Positions 8,691 through 17,074 of a DNA stretch of 64,000 nucleotides are shown here, one piece after another. The stretch is from assembly GCF_001668575.1 (NCBI RefSeq), contig NZ_LZMD01000094.1, positions 1-64,000 on the forward strand, given 5' to 3'. Below the pieces are notes generated by a model. The model was not told where the DNA came from. It saw nothing but the letters and a program-made list of their open reading frames with translations, and did not search any database. Both the position numbers and the translations under genes were made by a program. Origin of the DNA: Mycobacterium sp. 1164985.4. Lineage in GTDB: Bacteria > Actinomycetota > Actinomycetes > Mycobacteriales > Mycobacteriaceae. The number at the start of each line of letters is the position of its first letter. Position 1 is the first letter of the stretch.

Positions 8691-9282
8691 GGTTCCGGGG
8701 GTGAATGAAGACACCGTCGGCTTCGACGGTGACGCCATCGGCGTCGGCGATATGCCCGACCGCGAACGTCTTCGGGCCGTCCACCCGTTCGACCCAGGCC
8801 TCCGCGCGCAGCGGGTGACCAAGCCGGGTCCCGCGCCGGTACCGCGTGGTCAACGTGCCCGTGACGGCGGGCTTGCCCGGTTTGTGCGCCGTGGCGCCGA
8901 GGACGTGGTCGAGCAGCATCGCGCAGACTCCGCCGTGGACGTGCCCGGGCGGGCCTTCGAATGCGGCGCCGAGTGTGAATTCGGCCCATACCCGGCCGTC
9001 GGGATCGTGATGCACCACCAGCGGTGGGGCAGCTGGATTGCGGACTCCGATGACGACATTTCCCCACACCATGGCCTCGCCGTCACGGGTGTGTTCGAGT
9101 CCGAATGAGCCGTCGCGCAGCGCTTCACTGAGTTCATGACTGGCGCAATCGATTCGGCCCTTCGCGGCCGCGACCGTCGCGGCGTCCGCGCGGGTGCGGA
9201 TGGTGACGTCGATCAGTCGGCGCACTGATTGCGCCAGCGGTTCGTACACCGCACGCAGGTCGTCGAGTTCGGAACCGGCCAT
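8686..9282 (-). CDS. PaaI/THEM4-like hotdog thioesterase
   Basis: A 198-residue acyl-CoA thioesterase-type protein. The hotdog domain is in the C-terminal two-thirds, with the active-site segment FEGPPGHVHGGVCAMLLDHVLG and TGTLTTRYRRGTRLGHPLRAEAWV. It probably hydrolyses an acyl-CoA in the catabolic island. ATG 9282 is preferred over an upstream start at 9318. It lies exactly 41 nt from the shared 19-bp site at 9324-9342 and has a -10-like CACGCT seven bases upstream, indicating a leaderless transcript. It is divergent from the PadR regulator. Confidence 0.82.
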   Translation of the reverse strand: MAGSELDDLRAVYEPLAQSVRRLIDVTIRTRADAATVAAAKGRIDCASHELSEALRDGSFGLEHTRDGEAMVWGNVVIGVRNPAAPPLVVHHDPDGRVWAEFTLGAAFEGPPGHVHGGVCAMLLDHVLGATAHKPGKPAVTGTLTTRYRRGTRLGHPLRAEAWVERVDGPKTFAVGHIADADGVTVEADGVFIHPRNP

Positions 9283-9323
9283 GGGCTTCAGCGTGCGCAC
9301 GCCTGGGCGACTCCGCAAGGCGG

Positions 9324-9342
9324 CGTCCCGGCCAGTGGTGCG
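9324..9342. promoter_or_regulatory. Shared 19-bp regulon site, thioesterase/PadR divergent promoter
   Basis: CGTCCCG-GCCAG-TGGTGCG is a weaker match to the island's common palindrome. It is 41 nt from the thioesterase ATG (9282) and 40 nt from the PadR ATG (9383), the same spacing as at the other sites. TAGGCT (9371-9376) is a good -10 for PadR, six bases before its ATG. Confidence 0.6.
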
Positions 9343-9382
9343 TTGGAGGTGCGGTGTGCTCCTGCGTTGTTAGGCTAGGCAA

Positions 9383-10051
9383 ATGGCGAAAAGCACGTCC
9401 GACGCGAAGCCGAATCTGGCCGCGACCAGTTGGGCGCTGCTGGGCATGCTGACCTACGAACACGAACTGTCGGGCTACGACATTCGCAAGTGGATCGAAT
9501 GGAGCATGCGCTTCTTCTACGGGAGCCCCGCCTACAGCCAGATCTATTCGGAGCTGAAGAAGCTCGAGAAGTTGGGACTGCTGTCCTCGCGCGTCGAGAA
9601 CACCGGCCGGACCCGCAACCGTCGCCTCTACAAGATCACCCCCGCGGGTCTCGACGCGGTGCGGCGCTGGGCCAACGAGGCGCCCGTCGATCCGCCGGTG
9701 CTCAAGCACAACCCGTTGCTGCGCGTGACGTTCGGACATCTGACCGAACCGGAGCGCCTCAAGGAGATCCTGCAGGAACACATCGCCTACGCCGACGACA
9801 TGCAGCGCCAAGCCGCGAAGGACGCCAAGTGGGCGGGCGTGGACCCGTCGTGGGCATACGCGAAGGTCGCATTGCAGTGGGCCGAGCGGTATTACGCCGC
9901 AGAACGCGAGCTCGCCATGAAGATGCTCAAGGAACTCGACGAGGCCGAGGCCTCCTTCGCGGATGCCGGTATCGAACGGGGCACGCAAATCCCTTGGCCT
10001 GCACCGGAATACTGGTACGAGATCGAGAAGAAGGCCGAAGCCGAGGACTGA
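9383..10051 (+). CDS. PadR-family transcriptional regulator
   Basis: A 222-residue regulator. Residues about 12-85 are a PadR winged helix (ALLGMLTYEHELSGYDIRKWIE, then YSQIYSELKKLEKLGLLSS). Residues about 100-205 form the long-helix C-terminal dimerisation domain. The promoter has a TANNNT -10 ending six bases before the ATG, so the mRNA is probably leaderless. It also has its own copy of the island's 19-bp site, suggesting autoregulation. Placement beside KstD/KshA makes it a leading candidate for control of the island. I recall a PadR-like regulator in the M. smegmatis C-19+ cluster, but this is unverified. Confidence 0.9.
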   Translation: MAKSTSDAKPNLAATSWALLGMLTYEHELSGYDIRKWIEWSMRFFYGSPAYSQIYSELKKLEKLGLLSSRVENTGRTRNRRLYKITPAGLDAVRRWANEAPVDPPVLKHNPLLRVTFGHLTEPERLKEILQEHIAYADDMQRQAAKDAKWAGVDPSWAYAKVALQWAERYYAAERELAMKMLKELDEAEASFADAGIERGTQIPWPAPEYWYEIEKKAEAED

Positions 10052-10055
10052 CGAG

Positions 10056-11759
10056 TCACCCGCCTGCGGCGTTCGCGGCGGCGATATAGCCGTACACCAA
10101 ACCCTGCGCGATCGTCGCGCCCGCACCGGGATAGGTGGCGCCGAACGCATTGGCCGCCGTGTTGCCGATCGCGTACAACCCGTCAATGGCACTGCCGTCC
10201 TCCCGCAGCACACGGGCGTGGTCGTCGACGCGCAACCCGCCGCATGTGCCCAGGTCGCTGAGCACCATCTTGACGGCGTAGAACGGCCCCCGGTTCAACG
10301 GACGCAGGTTCGGGTTCGGCGTGACGGTCGGATCGCCGTAGTAGCGGTCGTAGGCACTGGCCCCGCGGAGGAAGTCGGGATCGACTCCGGCGGCGGCGTT
10401 TTCGTTGAACCGTTCGACGGTCGCGGTCAGCGCCGATTCGTCGACGCCAATCTTGGGGGCGAGTCCGGCGATGGAGTCGGCGCGGTGCGCGATACCGGCG
10501 TCGTACCACCTCTGGGGTATCGCCATACGCGGGAACAGTTCGGCGGCGAAGACGTAGCTGTTGCGATAGCCCTGGTCGAAGACGATCCACATGGATTCGA
10601 CCGGGTTCCCGGCGCGTTCACGCTCGAGCAGACGCTGTCCGAACGTCATGTAGTCCGTCGCCTCGTTGACGAACCGGCTACCGGTCTGGTCGACAATGAG
10701 AGATCCGGGAAGCGATCGCTCCGCCAGCATGACCTTCGGATCGGCGCCCGGCAGCGCCGCGACGGCGGGGAACCACCACGCCTGGTCCATCAGATCGGTT
10801 GCGGCGCCGACGTCTTGGGCGATTCGGATCGCGTCGCCAGTATTCGTCTCCGCGCCCAGGCTGGCATGCTCGCCGAGGGATTCCGACTGAAACTTCCAGC
10901 GCATGTCCATGTCGTGGTCGAAACCACCCGCCGCCAACACGACACCGCGGCGCGCCGACACCGTGATCTCCGCGCCGTTGTGGTCGAGCACCACGCCGCT
11001 CACCCGGTCGCCAGCGGTGACGAGCCGACGCAAGGTGGTGTCGGTCCACACGGGGATGCCCGCGCGCAGCACACCTGCGAAGAGGCCGGCGGCCAGCGCC
11101 TGACCGCCGGCGACGTACCGCCGCTTGAGGGCCAGTCCGCCGATTCCTTGGCCGAGGCGTTTGGCGATGACCGGCAGACCTTTGCGCGGCACCCGCGACA
11201 TCAGGTTCATCCAGCGGTAATCCGCGCCGGTGGTCGGTATCGGGACCTTGGCCTCCATCACGCCGGGCCGCAGACGCGTGCGGTACCGGCCGAGGATCTC
11301 CGAATCGAGGGGACGACATTCGCACGTGCGACCCACGGCGGTGCCGCCGGGCGCTTCGGGGTGGTAGTCCGAGTACTCCTTGGCCCAGAAGAGCCGCATC
11401 GGCGTCGCCCGCCGCAGCAGCTCGATCGTCGCGCCGACGTTCGCCAGGAACGCGTCCGACCGCTGCGCGGGCGCCGTCCCGTCCACCACCGCGTCGAGGT
11501 ACGTCTTGGCCCGGGCCGCGGTGTCGGCGCCGCCGTCGCCCTTGATCACCGTGCTGGCCGGGAGCCACAGCGCGCCGCCCGAACGTGCAGTCGAGCCGCC
11601 GACGTAGGCCGACTTCTCGACGATCAGCACGGACAGGCCGCGCTCGTGAGCGGCGAGTGCGGCGGCCATGCCGGTGCCGGACCCGATCACCACCAGATCG
11701 ACGTCGGTGTCGGTCATCGGCAAGCCGTCGGGGATCGTCGCCCGGTGTGCGCTACTCAC
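10056..11759 (-). CDS. kstD: 3-Ketosteroid delta1-dehydrogenase
   Basis: A FAD enzyme introducing the C1-C2 double bond into 3-ketosteroids. The 567-residue protein has the N-terminal FAD motif VVIGSGTGMAAALAA, then VEKSAYVGGSTARSGG and YSDYHPEAPGG. SANTGDGIRIAQ appears as SLGAETNTGDGIRIAQ in this copy, and YDRYYGDPTVTPNPNL and the C-terminal ATYPGAGATIAQG also match. TYPGAG fits the Tyr/Gly pair that polarises the C3 keto group in known KstDs. GTG 11759 is chosen because it lies 41 nt from the shared regulatory site; ATG 11717 is the alternative and has no Shine-Dalgarno sequence. It is divergent from KshA. Confidence 0.87.
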   Translation of the reverse strand: MSSAHRATIPDGLPMTDTDVDLVVIGSGTGMAAALAAHERGLSVLIVEKSAYVGGSTARSGGALWLPASTVIKGDGGADTAARAKTYLDAVVDGTAPAQRSDAFLANVGATIELLRRATPMRLFWAKEYSDYHPEAPGGTAVGRTCECRPLDSEILGRYRTRLRPGVMEAKVPIPTTGADYRWMNLMSRVPRKGLPVIAKRLGQGIGGLALKRRYVAGGQALAAGLFAGVLRAGIPVWTDTTLRRLVTAGDRVSGVVLDHNGAEITVSARRGVVLAAGGFDHDMDMRWKFQSESLGEHASLGAETNTGDAIRIAQDVGAATDLMDQAWWFPAVAALPGADPKVMLAERSLPGSLIVDQTGSRFVNEATDYMTFGQRLLERERAGNPVESMWIVFDQGYRNSYVFAAELFPRMAIPQRWYDAGIAHRADSIAGLAPKIGVDESALTATVERFNENAAAGVDPDFLRGASAYDRYYGDPTVTPNPNLRPLNRGPFYAVKMVLSDLGTCGGLRVDDHARVLREDGSAIDGLYAIGNTAANAFGATYPGAGATIAQGLVYGYIAAANAAGG

Positions 11760-11800
11760 AACCGAACAAATTAGAGCTGTTCGACGCGGTGCGGAATCGA

Positions 11801-11819
11801 TGTCCTGATGAGCGGAACA
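11801..11819. promoter_or_regulatory. Shared 19-bp regulon site, kstD/kshA divergent promoter
   Basis: TGTCCTG-ATGAG-CGGAACA has outer arms TGT/ACA and is 41 nt from both the kstD GTG (11759) and the kshA ATG (11861), an exactly symmetric arrangement. TACAAC (11849-11854) is a -10 candidate six bases before the kshA ATG. On the other strand TAATTT lies eight bases before the kstD GTG. Confidence 0.75.
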
Positions 11820-11860
11820 GAACCGTGAACACGCTCGCCGAGGGCTGCTACAACAGCGGT

Positions 11861-13000
11861 ATGACGATGGACACCGATATCGAGGTCCGCCAGATCGAGG
11901 CGGAGGCCGCGCCGTCGCGGTTCGCTCGTGGATGGCACTGCCTGGGCCTGATCAGAGATTTCGGTGACGGCAAACCGCACCAAGTGCACGCTTTCGGCAA
12001 GAAGCTCGTGGTGTTCCGCGGCGGTGACGGCCGCATCAACGTCCTGGACGCGTATTGCAGGCACATGGGCGGCGACCTGAGCCAGGGCGAGGTCAAGGGC
12101 GACGAGATCGCGTGCCCTTTCCACGACTGGCGCTGGGGCGGTGACGGGCGATGCAAAAAGGTGCCCTACAGCAAGCGCGTCCCCCGGTTGGCCCGCACCG
12201 CCACGTGGACCACGCTCGAACAGGACGGCATGCTGTTCGTCTGGAACGACCCGGAGGGCAACCCTCCACCTCCCGAGGTCACCATTCCGCGCATCGAGGG
12301 TGCGACGAGCGATGAGTGGACCGACTGGCACTGGTACACCACGGTGGTCAACACCAACTGCCGCGAGATCATCGACAACGTCGTCGACATGGCGCACTTC
12401 TTCTACATTCACGGTTCACTGCCGACGCATTTCAAGAACATCTTCGAAGGCCACGTCGCCACCCAGTACATGAACAGCGCGGGGCGGCCGGACCTCGGCG
12501 AGCCCGGTCCGACGCAGATGCTCGGAACCACCTCCGTCGCATCGTATTTCGGGCCGTCGTTCATGATCGACGACCTGACGTACCACTACACCGACATCGA
12601 CCACAAGACGATCTTGATCAACTGCCACTATCCGATCGACCAGAACTCCTTCGTGCTGCAGTACGGGATCATCGTCAAGAAGTCCGAGCAGCTGCCCGAG
12701 GACCTCGCGATGCAGACCGCGATCGGTCTCGGCGACTTCGTGAAGATGGGTTTCGAGCAGGACGTCGCGATCTGGAAGAACAAGGCCCGCATCGACAATC
12801 CGCTGCTGTGCGAGGAGGACGGGCCGGTCTACCAACTGCGTCGGTGGTACGAGCAGTTCTATGTGGATGTCGCCGACGTGACACCCGACATGGTGGACCG
12901 CTTCGAGTACGAGATCGACACCACCCGCCCGCGGGAGGAGTGGATGAAGGTCGTCGAGGCCAATATCGCCGCACGGGACGCCGTCACGAGCGCGGGATGA
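11861..13000 (+). CDS. kshA: 3-Ketosteroid 9-alpha-hydroxylase, Rieske oxygenase subunit
   Basis: Hydroxylates C9 of androstenedione-type steroids; with KstD activity this opens ring B. The 379-residue protein has a Rieske domain with ligands C66, H68, C85 and H88 (CRHMGG, CPFHDW). The C-terminal catalytic domain carries NVVDMAHFFYIHG, giving the mononuclear iron histidines. Length and motifs match KshA. ATG 11861 starts six bases after a -10-like hexamer, so the mRNA is probably leaderless. It needs a reductase (KshB); none is encoded here, but a 2Fe-2S ferredoxin is at 38.1 kb. It overlaps the next ORF by ATGA. Confidence 0.92.
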   Translation: MTMDTDIEVRQIEAEAAPSRFARGWHCLGLIRDFGDGKPHQVHAFGKKLVVFRGGDGRINVLDAYCRHMGGDLSQGEVKGDEIACPFHDWRWGGDGRCKKVPYSKRVPRLARTATWTTLEQDGMLFVWNDPEGNPPPPEVTIPRIEGATSDEWTDWHWYTTVVNTNCREIIDNVVDMAHFFYIHGSLPTHFKNIFEGHVATQYMNSAGRPDLGEPGPTQMLGTTSVASYFGPSFMIDDLTYHYTDIDHKTILINCHYPIDQNSFVLQYGIIVKKSEQLPEDLAMQTAIGLGDFVKMGFEQDVAIWKNKARIDNPLLCEEDGPVYQLRRWYEQFYVDVADVTPDMVDRFEYEIDTTRPREEWMKVVEANIAARDAVTSAG

Positions 13001-13272
13001 CCGTCCGCCAGGACAACCGACTCGCCGACACGCCGATGACCTCGGTGACGTGCCGGCTCTGCGCGGCAACCGTTTTGGTGCGCAAGAGCACCTGGCAGCA
13101 GACCAGCGTGCAATGGGACGCCGAGTCCACCGAGAAGTGCCACCAGCGCCGCGACGCCGAAGCCATCCATGCGCACGACGGCAGACCGTTCCTCGTCTGC
13201 TTCGAGCTGCGGGATTCGATCGAGGAGGCGGCGCGCCGCGGGGCGGTGCCGATCGTCGACGAAACAGTGTGA
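12997..13272 (+). CDS. Small conserved protein coupled to kshA, unrecognised
   Basis: A 91-residue protein whose ATG overlaps the kshA stop (ATGA 12997-13000), so it is almost certainly co-translated. It contains TCRLCAATVLVRKSTWQQ with a CxxC pair and two later isolated cysteines (EKCHQRRD, FLVCFELRD). These cysteines are too scattered for a plant-type ferredoxin motif. It may bind a metal or assist KshA, but no family is recognised with confidence. Confidence 0.65.
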   Translation: MTVRQDNRLADTPMTSVTCRLCAATVLVRKSTWQQTSVQWDAESTEKCHQRRDAEAIHAHDGRPFLVCFELRDSIEEAARRGAVPIVDETV

Positions 13273-13319
13273 CTTCGGTGCGCTACCGATCGCTGAGCGA
13301 TTGATAGCGCACCGAAATC
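13271..13319. repeat. Long palindromic element at convergent gene ends, copy 1
   Basis: TTCGGTGCGCTA (13274-13285) is perfectly inverted as TAGCGCACCGAA (13305-13316). CCGATCGC and GCGATTGA extend the stem inward to a TGA loop. It fills the 51-bp gap between two convergent genes and probably works as a bidirectional terminator. A second copy occurs at 29294-29338. Confidence 0.85.
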
Positions 13320-13323
13320 GCTA

Positions 13324-14400
13324 CTAGGTCAGCTGGAATGCCGAGAGGGGAGCTTCCTGCGGGTACTCCGCCGGCCCGCCGAGGTCGTAGACCGCGTTCA
13401 GCGCCGCGATGAACTCCGGGTCGTGTAGAGGCTCGCTCGGCACATCGAGCTTGATGCCCTTGGAGTGCACATCGTCGACGAGCATGTCGATCGCCTTGTC
13501 GATGGTCAGATCGTCGCTGCCGTCCATGTTCTTCTTGAGCTCGTCGAAGTCGGTGAACACCTCCGCCGACCAGTGCACCAGGAACCGCAGTTCGTCGGTG
13601 TGGTGACGGGCGATGACGTCGTCGCCGTTCTTGAGCAGCCAGAAGTCGCGGTCGGACGGATCTCCGGTAAACACCGTGTCGAACGCCAGGCCGGCCGGGG
13701 TCTGTTGATCGAGCGGCCCGTTGGCCTCGCCGCGGTGCACCATCATCTCGTTCTGCACGAGCACACCGCGGTTGTACACCGGCGGCAGCAGGCGTTTCGG
13801 CGGCTTGAGTGGTCCGTCGGGCCAGTAGGTGAAGCCGCTGCCCTCGTCGAGCGAGAACCACGTGATGACCTGAGCCATCTTGATGAGGTAGTCGCGGAAC
13901 AGCCCCGACTTGCCCATCACGCTGGTCAGCCAGGTGGGAGCGTTCTCGTGGCGCACGCCGCGGAAACTGGGGGAGTCCAGGTGGCCGGGATCGCGGTTCG
14001 CGCAGGGGCCGTTGATGTTGAACAGCATCATCTCGGGCTTGGCGTACTCGGCGTTCCAGTAGCTCTTGGCGTACTCGACGAAGCGCTGGTTGTAGAAGCA
14101 GTCGTGCAACTCGGGGTAGAGCACCGTGCCGTAATTGGCCAGATAACCGCGGAACGTCGCGGTGAGGAACAGGTCCAGCGAGGGGGTGAAGCCCTCGGGG
14201 AACAACCCGCTCATGGTGGCCATCAGTTCTTCGGCAGACGCGAAGTGCTGGGCGATGATCAGCTTCCACGGACCCTGGGTGCGCACCACATCGAGGAGGC
14301 GCTCCCGCTGGTCGTCGGTATAGAGGTTGTCGATCTCGCGGGGCGGTGAGGCGGGCCGCAGGATGTCGGACAACTCAATCCGCTGCTCTTGGGTGAGCAT
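13324..14400 (-). CDS. Putative non-haem iron oxygenase-like protein (Rv3531c-type)
   Basis: A 358-residue soluble protein. ATG 14400 has AGGAGAG upstream, making this one of the few island genes with a Shine-Dalgarno sequence. GHLDSPSFRG followed later by MMVHRGEANGP gives an H-x-D...H arrangement that would fit a facial-triad Fe(II)/2-oxoglutarate oxygenase. I recall a similar conserved protein (Rv3531c) in the M. tuberculosis cholesterol region, from memory only. Its function is not established, and the iron-oxygenase reading is an inference from the triad. A shared 19-bp site lies 82 nt upstream. Confidence 0.7.
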   Translation of the reverse strand: MLTQEQRIELSDILRPASPPREIDNLYTDDQRERLLDVVRTQGPWKLIIAQHFASAEELMATMSGLFPEGFTPSLDLFLTATFRGYLANYGTVLYPELHDCFYNQRFVEYAKSYWNAEYAKPEMMLFNINGPCANRDPGHLDSPSFRGVRHENAPTWLTSVMGKSGLFRDYLIKMAQVITWFSLDEGSGFTYWPDGPLKPPKRLLPPVYNRGVLVQNEMMVHRGEANGPLDQQTPAGLAFDTVFTGDPSDRDFWLLKNGDDVIARHHTDELRFLVHWSAEVFTDFDELKKNMDGSDDLTIDKAIDMLVDDVHSKGIKLDVPSEPLHDPEFIAALNAVYDLGGPAEYPQEAPLSAFQLT

Positions 14401-14482
14401 GTTCTCTCCTACTCTCGAGGCCGGCATCTCATGCCGGTCGCTTGGCCAATTCTGTGGTTGCGGCGCGCAAGTGGACGCGTGC

Positions 14483-14501
14483 CTGTCCGGTCATCGGGAC
14501 A
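14483..14501. promoter_or_regulatory. Shared 19-bp regulon site upstream of the Rv3531c-like gene
   Basis: CTGTCCG-GTCAT-CGGGACA lies 82 nt upstream of ATG 14400. CAGAAT (reverse strand, 14454-14449) would place transcription start near 14441, about 42 nt from the site. That leaves a leader of about 40 nt carrying the AGGAGAG Shine-Dalgarno sequence. Confidence 0.65.
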
Positions 14502-14516
14502 TCTGTTTCCGCCCGG

Positions 14517-15446
14517 TCAGAAAGGCAGCGGATGGGCGAACTTCGCGCGCAGCAGCGCGCCGATTTCGGCCACCGCCAGTCTCCCGCGGGCCGTCGCCTC
14601 TGAACGCATCAAGAACCCGTGGTACACACCGGGGTAGCGGGTCACCGTCGTCTGCACTCCCGCCTCGCGCAACCGGTCCGCATAGCGCTCACCCCAGTCG
14701 CGGATCGGATCGGCTTCGGCCGTCACGACGACGGCCTGCGGCAGGCCCGACAGATCATGCGCGCGCGCGGGAACCGTGTACGGGTGCTCGGGGCCTTCGG
14801 CCAGCTCGTGCATGTACTCGATGTCGGCGAGTGTGAGCATCGGCGCCTCGGGCATGGCCCGGATCGACGGGACCTCGAGATCCTTGTCGACGCCCGGATA
14901 CATCAGCACCTGAGCGAATAGGGTTGGGCCGCCGCGGTCGCGGGCGGCCAACGCGACGCCGGCGGCCAGCGTTCCCCCGGCGCTGTCGCCCGCCACCGCG
15001 ACCCGGGTGCAGTCGATCCGGAGGTCGTCGGCATGGGCGGCCACCCAACAGGTCGTGGCGTAGGCGTCGTCGAACTGGGCCGGGGGTGCCGCTTCGGGGG
15101 CCAGGCGGTAGTCGACGGACACCACCGTGGCGTGGGAGTGCTGGGCGAGGTTGCGCGCCAACGGTTCGAAGGAGTGGTTGGAGCCCAGAACCATCCCGCC
15201 GCCGTGGAAGTAGACGACCGCTGGGGCGTCGCTGTCGGTTGACGGCCGGTAGATGCGCAGCGGGATGTCCCCGACGGGGCCCTCGATGATCCGGTCTTCG
15301 ACGTCGGCAATCTCCGGCATCGCAGGCAGCGGCGCGGATTCCAACGCGTCACGCACGGCGTCGAGCCCGCGCTCCCGCATCGGCGCCACGTCCCCGAACT
15401 GCGCAACCCGCGCCGCGGCGTCGGGATCCAGGCAGTAGTGCGTCAC
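14517..15446 (-). CDS. Hormone-sensitive-lipase-family esterase
   Basis: A 309-residue alpha/beta hydrolase of the HSL (Lip) family. It has the oxyanion motif YFHGGGMVLGSN, nucleophile GDSAGGTLAAG, acid in AEADPIRDWG and histidine in YPGVYHGFLM. It probably cleaves an ester or lactone, such as those made by the Baeyer-Villiger enzymes in this island. The GTG start overlaps the upstream FAD gene stop by four bases (15443-15446). It is the last gene of the operon running from 19232. Confidence 0.87.
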   Translation of the reverse strand: MTHYCLDPDAAARVAQFGDVAPMRERGLDAVRDALESAPLPAMPEIADVEDRIIEGPVGDIPLRIYRPSTDSDAPAVVYFHGGGMVLGSNHSFEPLARNLAQHSHATVVSVDYRLAPEAAPPAQFDDAYATTCWVAAHADDLRIDCTRVAVAGDSAGGTLAAGVALAARDRGGPTLFAQVLMYPGVDKDLEVPSIRAMPEAPMLTLADIEYMHELAEGPEHPYTVPARAHDLSGLPQAVVVTAEADPIRDWGERYADRLREAGVQTTVTRYPGVYHGFLMRSEATARGRLAVAEIGALLRAKFAHPLPF

Positions 15447-17074
15447 AGGCGATCTCGATCACTCGAGACCGACCGCAGCGTGTCCGACGCGTGCGCCCCT
15501 GCGCGCCGTCCGCTGAAGATGCAGTCCGCGATGGACAACCCGCTGACATAGCTGTTGGAGCAGATACCGACCGCATTGCGACCCGCGGCGTAGAGGCCCG
15601 CCACGGTTCCACCGTCACGATGGGCGACTTCGCCGGTGTGTTCATCGACGATGAGGCCGCCGAGTGTCAGCCCGGGGATCGGGTAGAACATCGACGAGTC
15701 CGCAGAGATGTTGATCGAGTAGAACGGCGGGGTTGTCAGCGGGGGGCACAGATCCGGCTCCTTGTGCGCGGGGTCGCCCGCACCGCCGGCAATGCCGCGG
15801 TTGTACTCCTCGACGGTGCGGCGCAGACCCGTCGGATCGATCCCGTTCTTTCGTGCGATGTCCTCGACCGTCGACGCCTTGCGGTGTCCGACCGTCAACA
15901 GGTACATCAATTGCAGGCGCTGGAAGAGCTGTGTCTGCGTGCGAATCTGGGCCTTTACTTTTCTCCAGGTCGGGGCGTCGTAGATGGCCCAGCCCGCGCC
16001 GCTGAACTCGCGCATCATCACATTGCCGTGCGTTGCGCCGTAAAGGTCTTCGTTGGCGATGCGTCGGCCGTCCCGGCCCACGGTGAGGCCTTCGAGAAAT
16101 GCGCTCGGTGGCGACAGAAAACGCCAGGCCGTGATGTTGCCCATCTTGTCGGTCATGCCTCCGGCTTCGACTCCCAGGGCGATACCCGAGCCGTCGTCGC
16201 CGGGGGTGCCGAGCGGCGAGATCTTCATGAACTCCGGAGCGTGTTCGGCCATCCACTCACGGTTGTGGACGAAACCGCCGGCGGCCAGTATCACTGCTCG
16301 TGCGGACGCCTCGCCGTCCACGGCGGCCTCGGACCACAGCGTCTCGGCGCGCGCGACCGCGCCCTTGACCAGGCCGGGCAGCCAGGTGCCTGCCTTTCCG
16401 GTGAGCTTGGTCAGAACGCGGTGCTTGCGCGCATCGGGATGGTTCGTCGGCATCGCGCGATACCGGACCCCGCGGATCCGCCCGTGGTCATCGGCTATGA
16501 GTTGGTGCACTCGGCACAACGGAATGAATTCGACGCCTTTGGCTTTCGCCGAACGGCGCAGGTTCTCGAACAGCACCTTGCCCGAGCTCATACCCGGAGC
16601 CACCACGCGGTGCCCGCGCGGCACGGGCCGCGCGTGCCGCGCGTAGGGATGGGCCTTCTCGTTGCCGGAGTAGTAGAGGTAGAAATCGTCGGTCGGATAC
16701 GACGTCTTGTATGAGGACACGGGACCGCCGCGGAACCCGACCCCTTGTCTCTTGAGCCACTCGATCAGATCCGGGCTCTGTTCGCAGAACCTCCGAAGGG
16801 TTTCACTGCTGACCGCGTCGCCGACCTCCTGTTCGAGATACGCCCGCATATCCGCGACGCTGTCGTCGTATCCGCCGGCCCGCTGTTCGGCCGTACCCGC
16901 GCCCGCGTAGACGATCCCGCCCGACAAGGCAGTCGCGCCGCCGCCATACCCCCGATCCAGCACCAGGACGCGAGCTCCGCGATCGGCAGCCTCGATCGCG
17001 GCGGCGGCGCCGGCAGCACCGAACCCGACAACGATGACGTCGTACTCGGTTTCAGCTGCCACGTTCAACCTCAC
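15443..17074 (-). CDS. KstD-family FAD dehydrogenase, possibly delta4-(5alpha)-type
   Basis: A 543-residue flavoprotein with the N-terminal FAD motif VVGFGAAGAAAAIEAADRG and a fumarate-reductase/KstD-like fold (LDRGYGGGATALSGG). The C-terminus is GICSNSYVSGLSIADC rather than the TYPGxG of delta1-KstD. A Tyr-x-Ser-Gly element at this place recalls the delta4-(5alpha)-ketosteroid dehydrogenases, so that activity is suggested but unproven. GTG 17074 overlaps the upstream SDR stop (GTGA); GTG 17062 is an alternative. It belongs to the 19232-14517 operon. Confidence 0.8.
   Translation of the reverse strand: MRLNVAAETEYDVIVVGFGAAGAAAAIEAADRGARVLVLDRGYGGGATALSGGIVYAGAGTAEQRAGGYDDSVADMRAYLEQEVGDAVSSETLRRFCEQSPDLIEWLKRQGVGFRGGPVSSYKTSYPTDDFYLYYSGNEKAHPYARHARPVPRGHRVVAPGMSSGKVLFENLRRSAKAKGVEFIPLCRVHQLIADDHGRIRGVRYRAMPTNHPDARKHRVLTKLTGKAGTWLPGLVKGAVARAETLWSEAAVDGEASARAVILAAGGFVHNREWMAEHAPEFMKISPLGTPGDDGSGIALGVEAGGMTDKMGNITAWRFLSPPSAFLEGLTVGRDGRRIANEDLYGATHGNVMMREFSGAGWAIYDAPTWRKVKAQIRTQTQLFQRLQLMYLLTVGHRKASTVEDIARKNGIDPTGLRRTVEEYNRGIAGGAGDPAHKEPDLCPPLTTPPFYSINISADSSMFYPIPGLTLGGLIVDEHTGEVAHRDGGTVAGLYAAGRNAVGICSNSYVSGLSIADCIFSGRRAGAHASDTLRSVSSDRDRL

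Noticed and set aside
14511-14519. GCCCGGTCAG beside the site at 14483
   Set aside because: Only the left half matches; it overlaps a stop codon and lacks the right arm, so chance is likely.
16472-17069. Plus-strand ORFs antisense to the KstD-like and SDR genes
   Set aside because: Antisense shadows; the minus-strand frames have FAD and SDR motifs.
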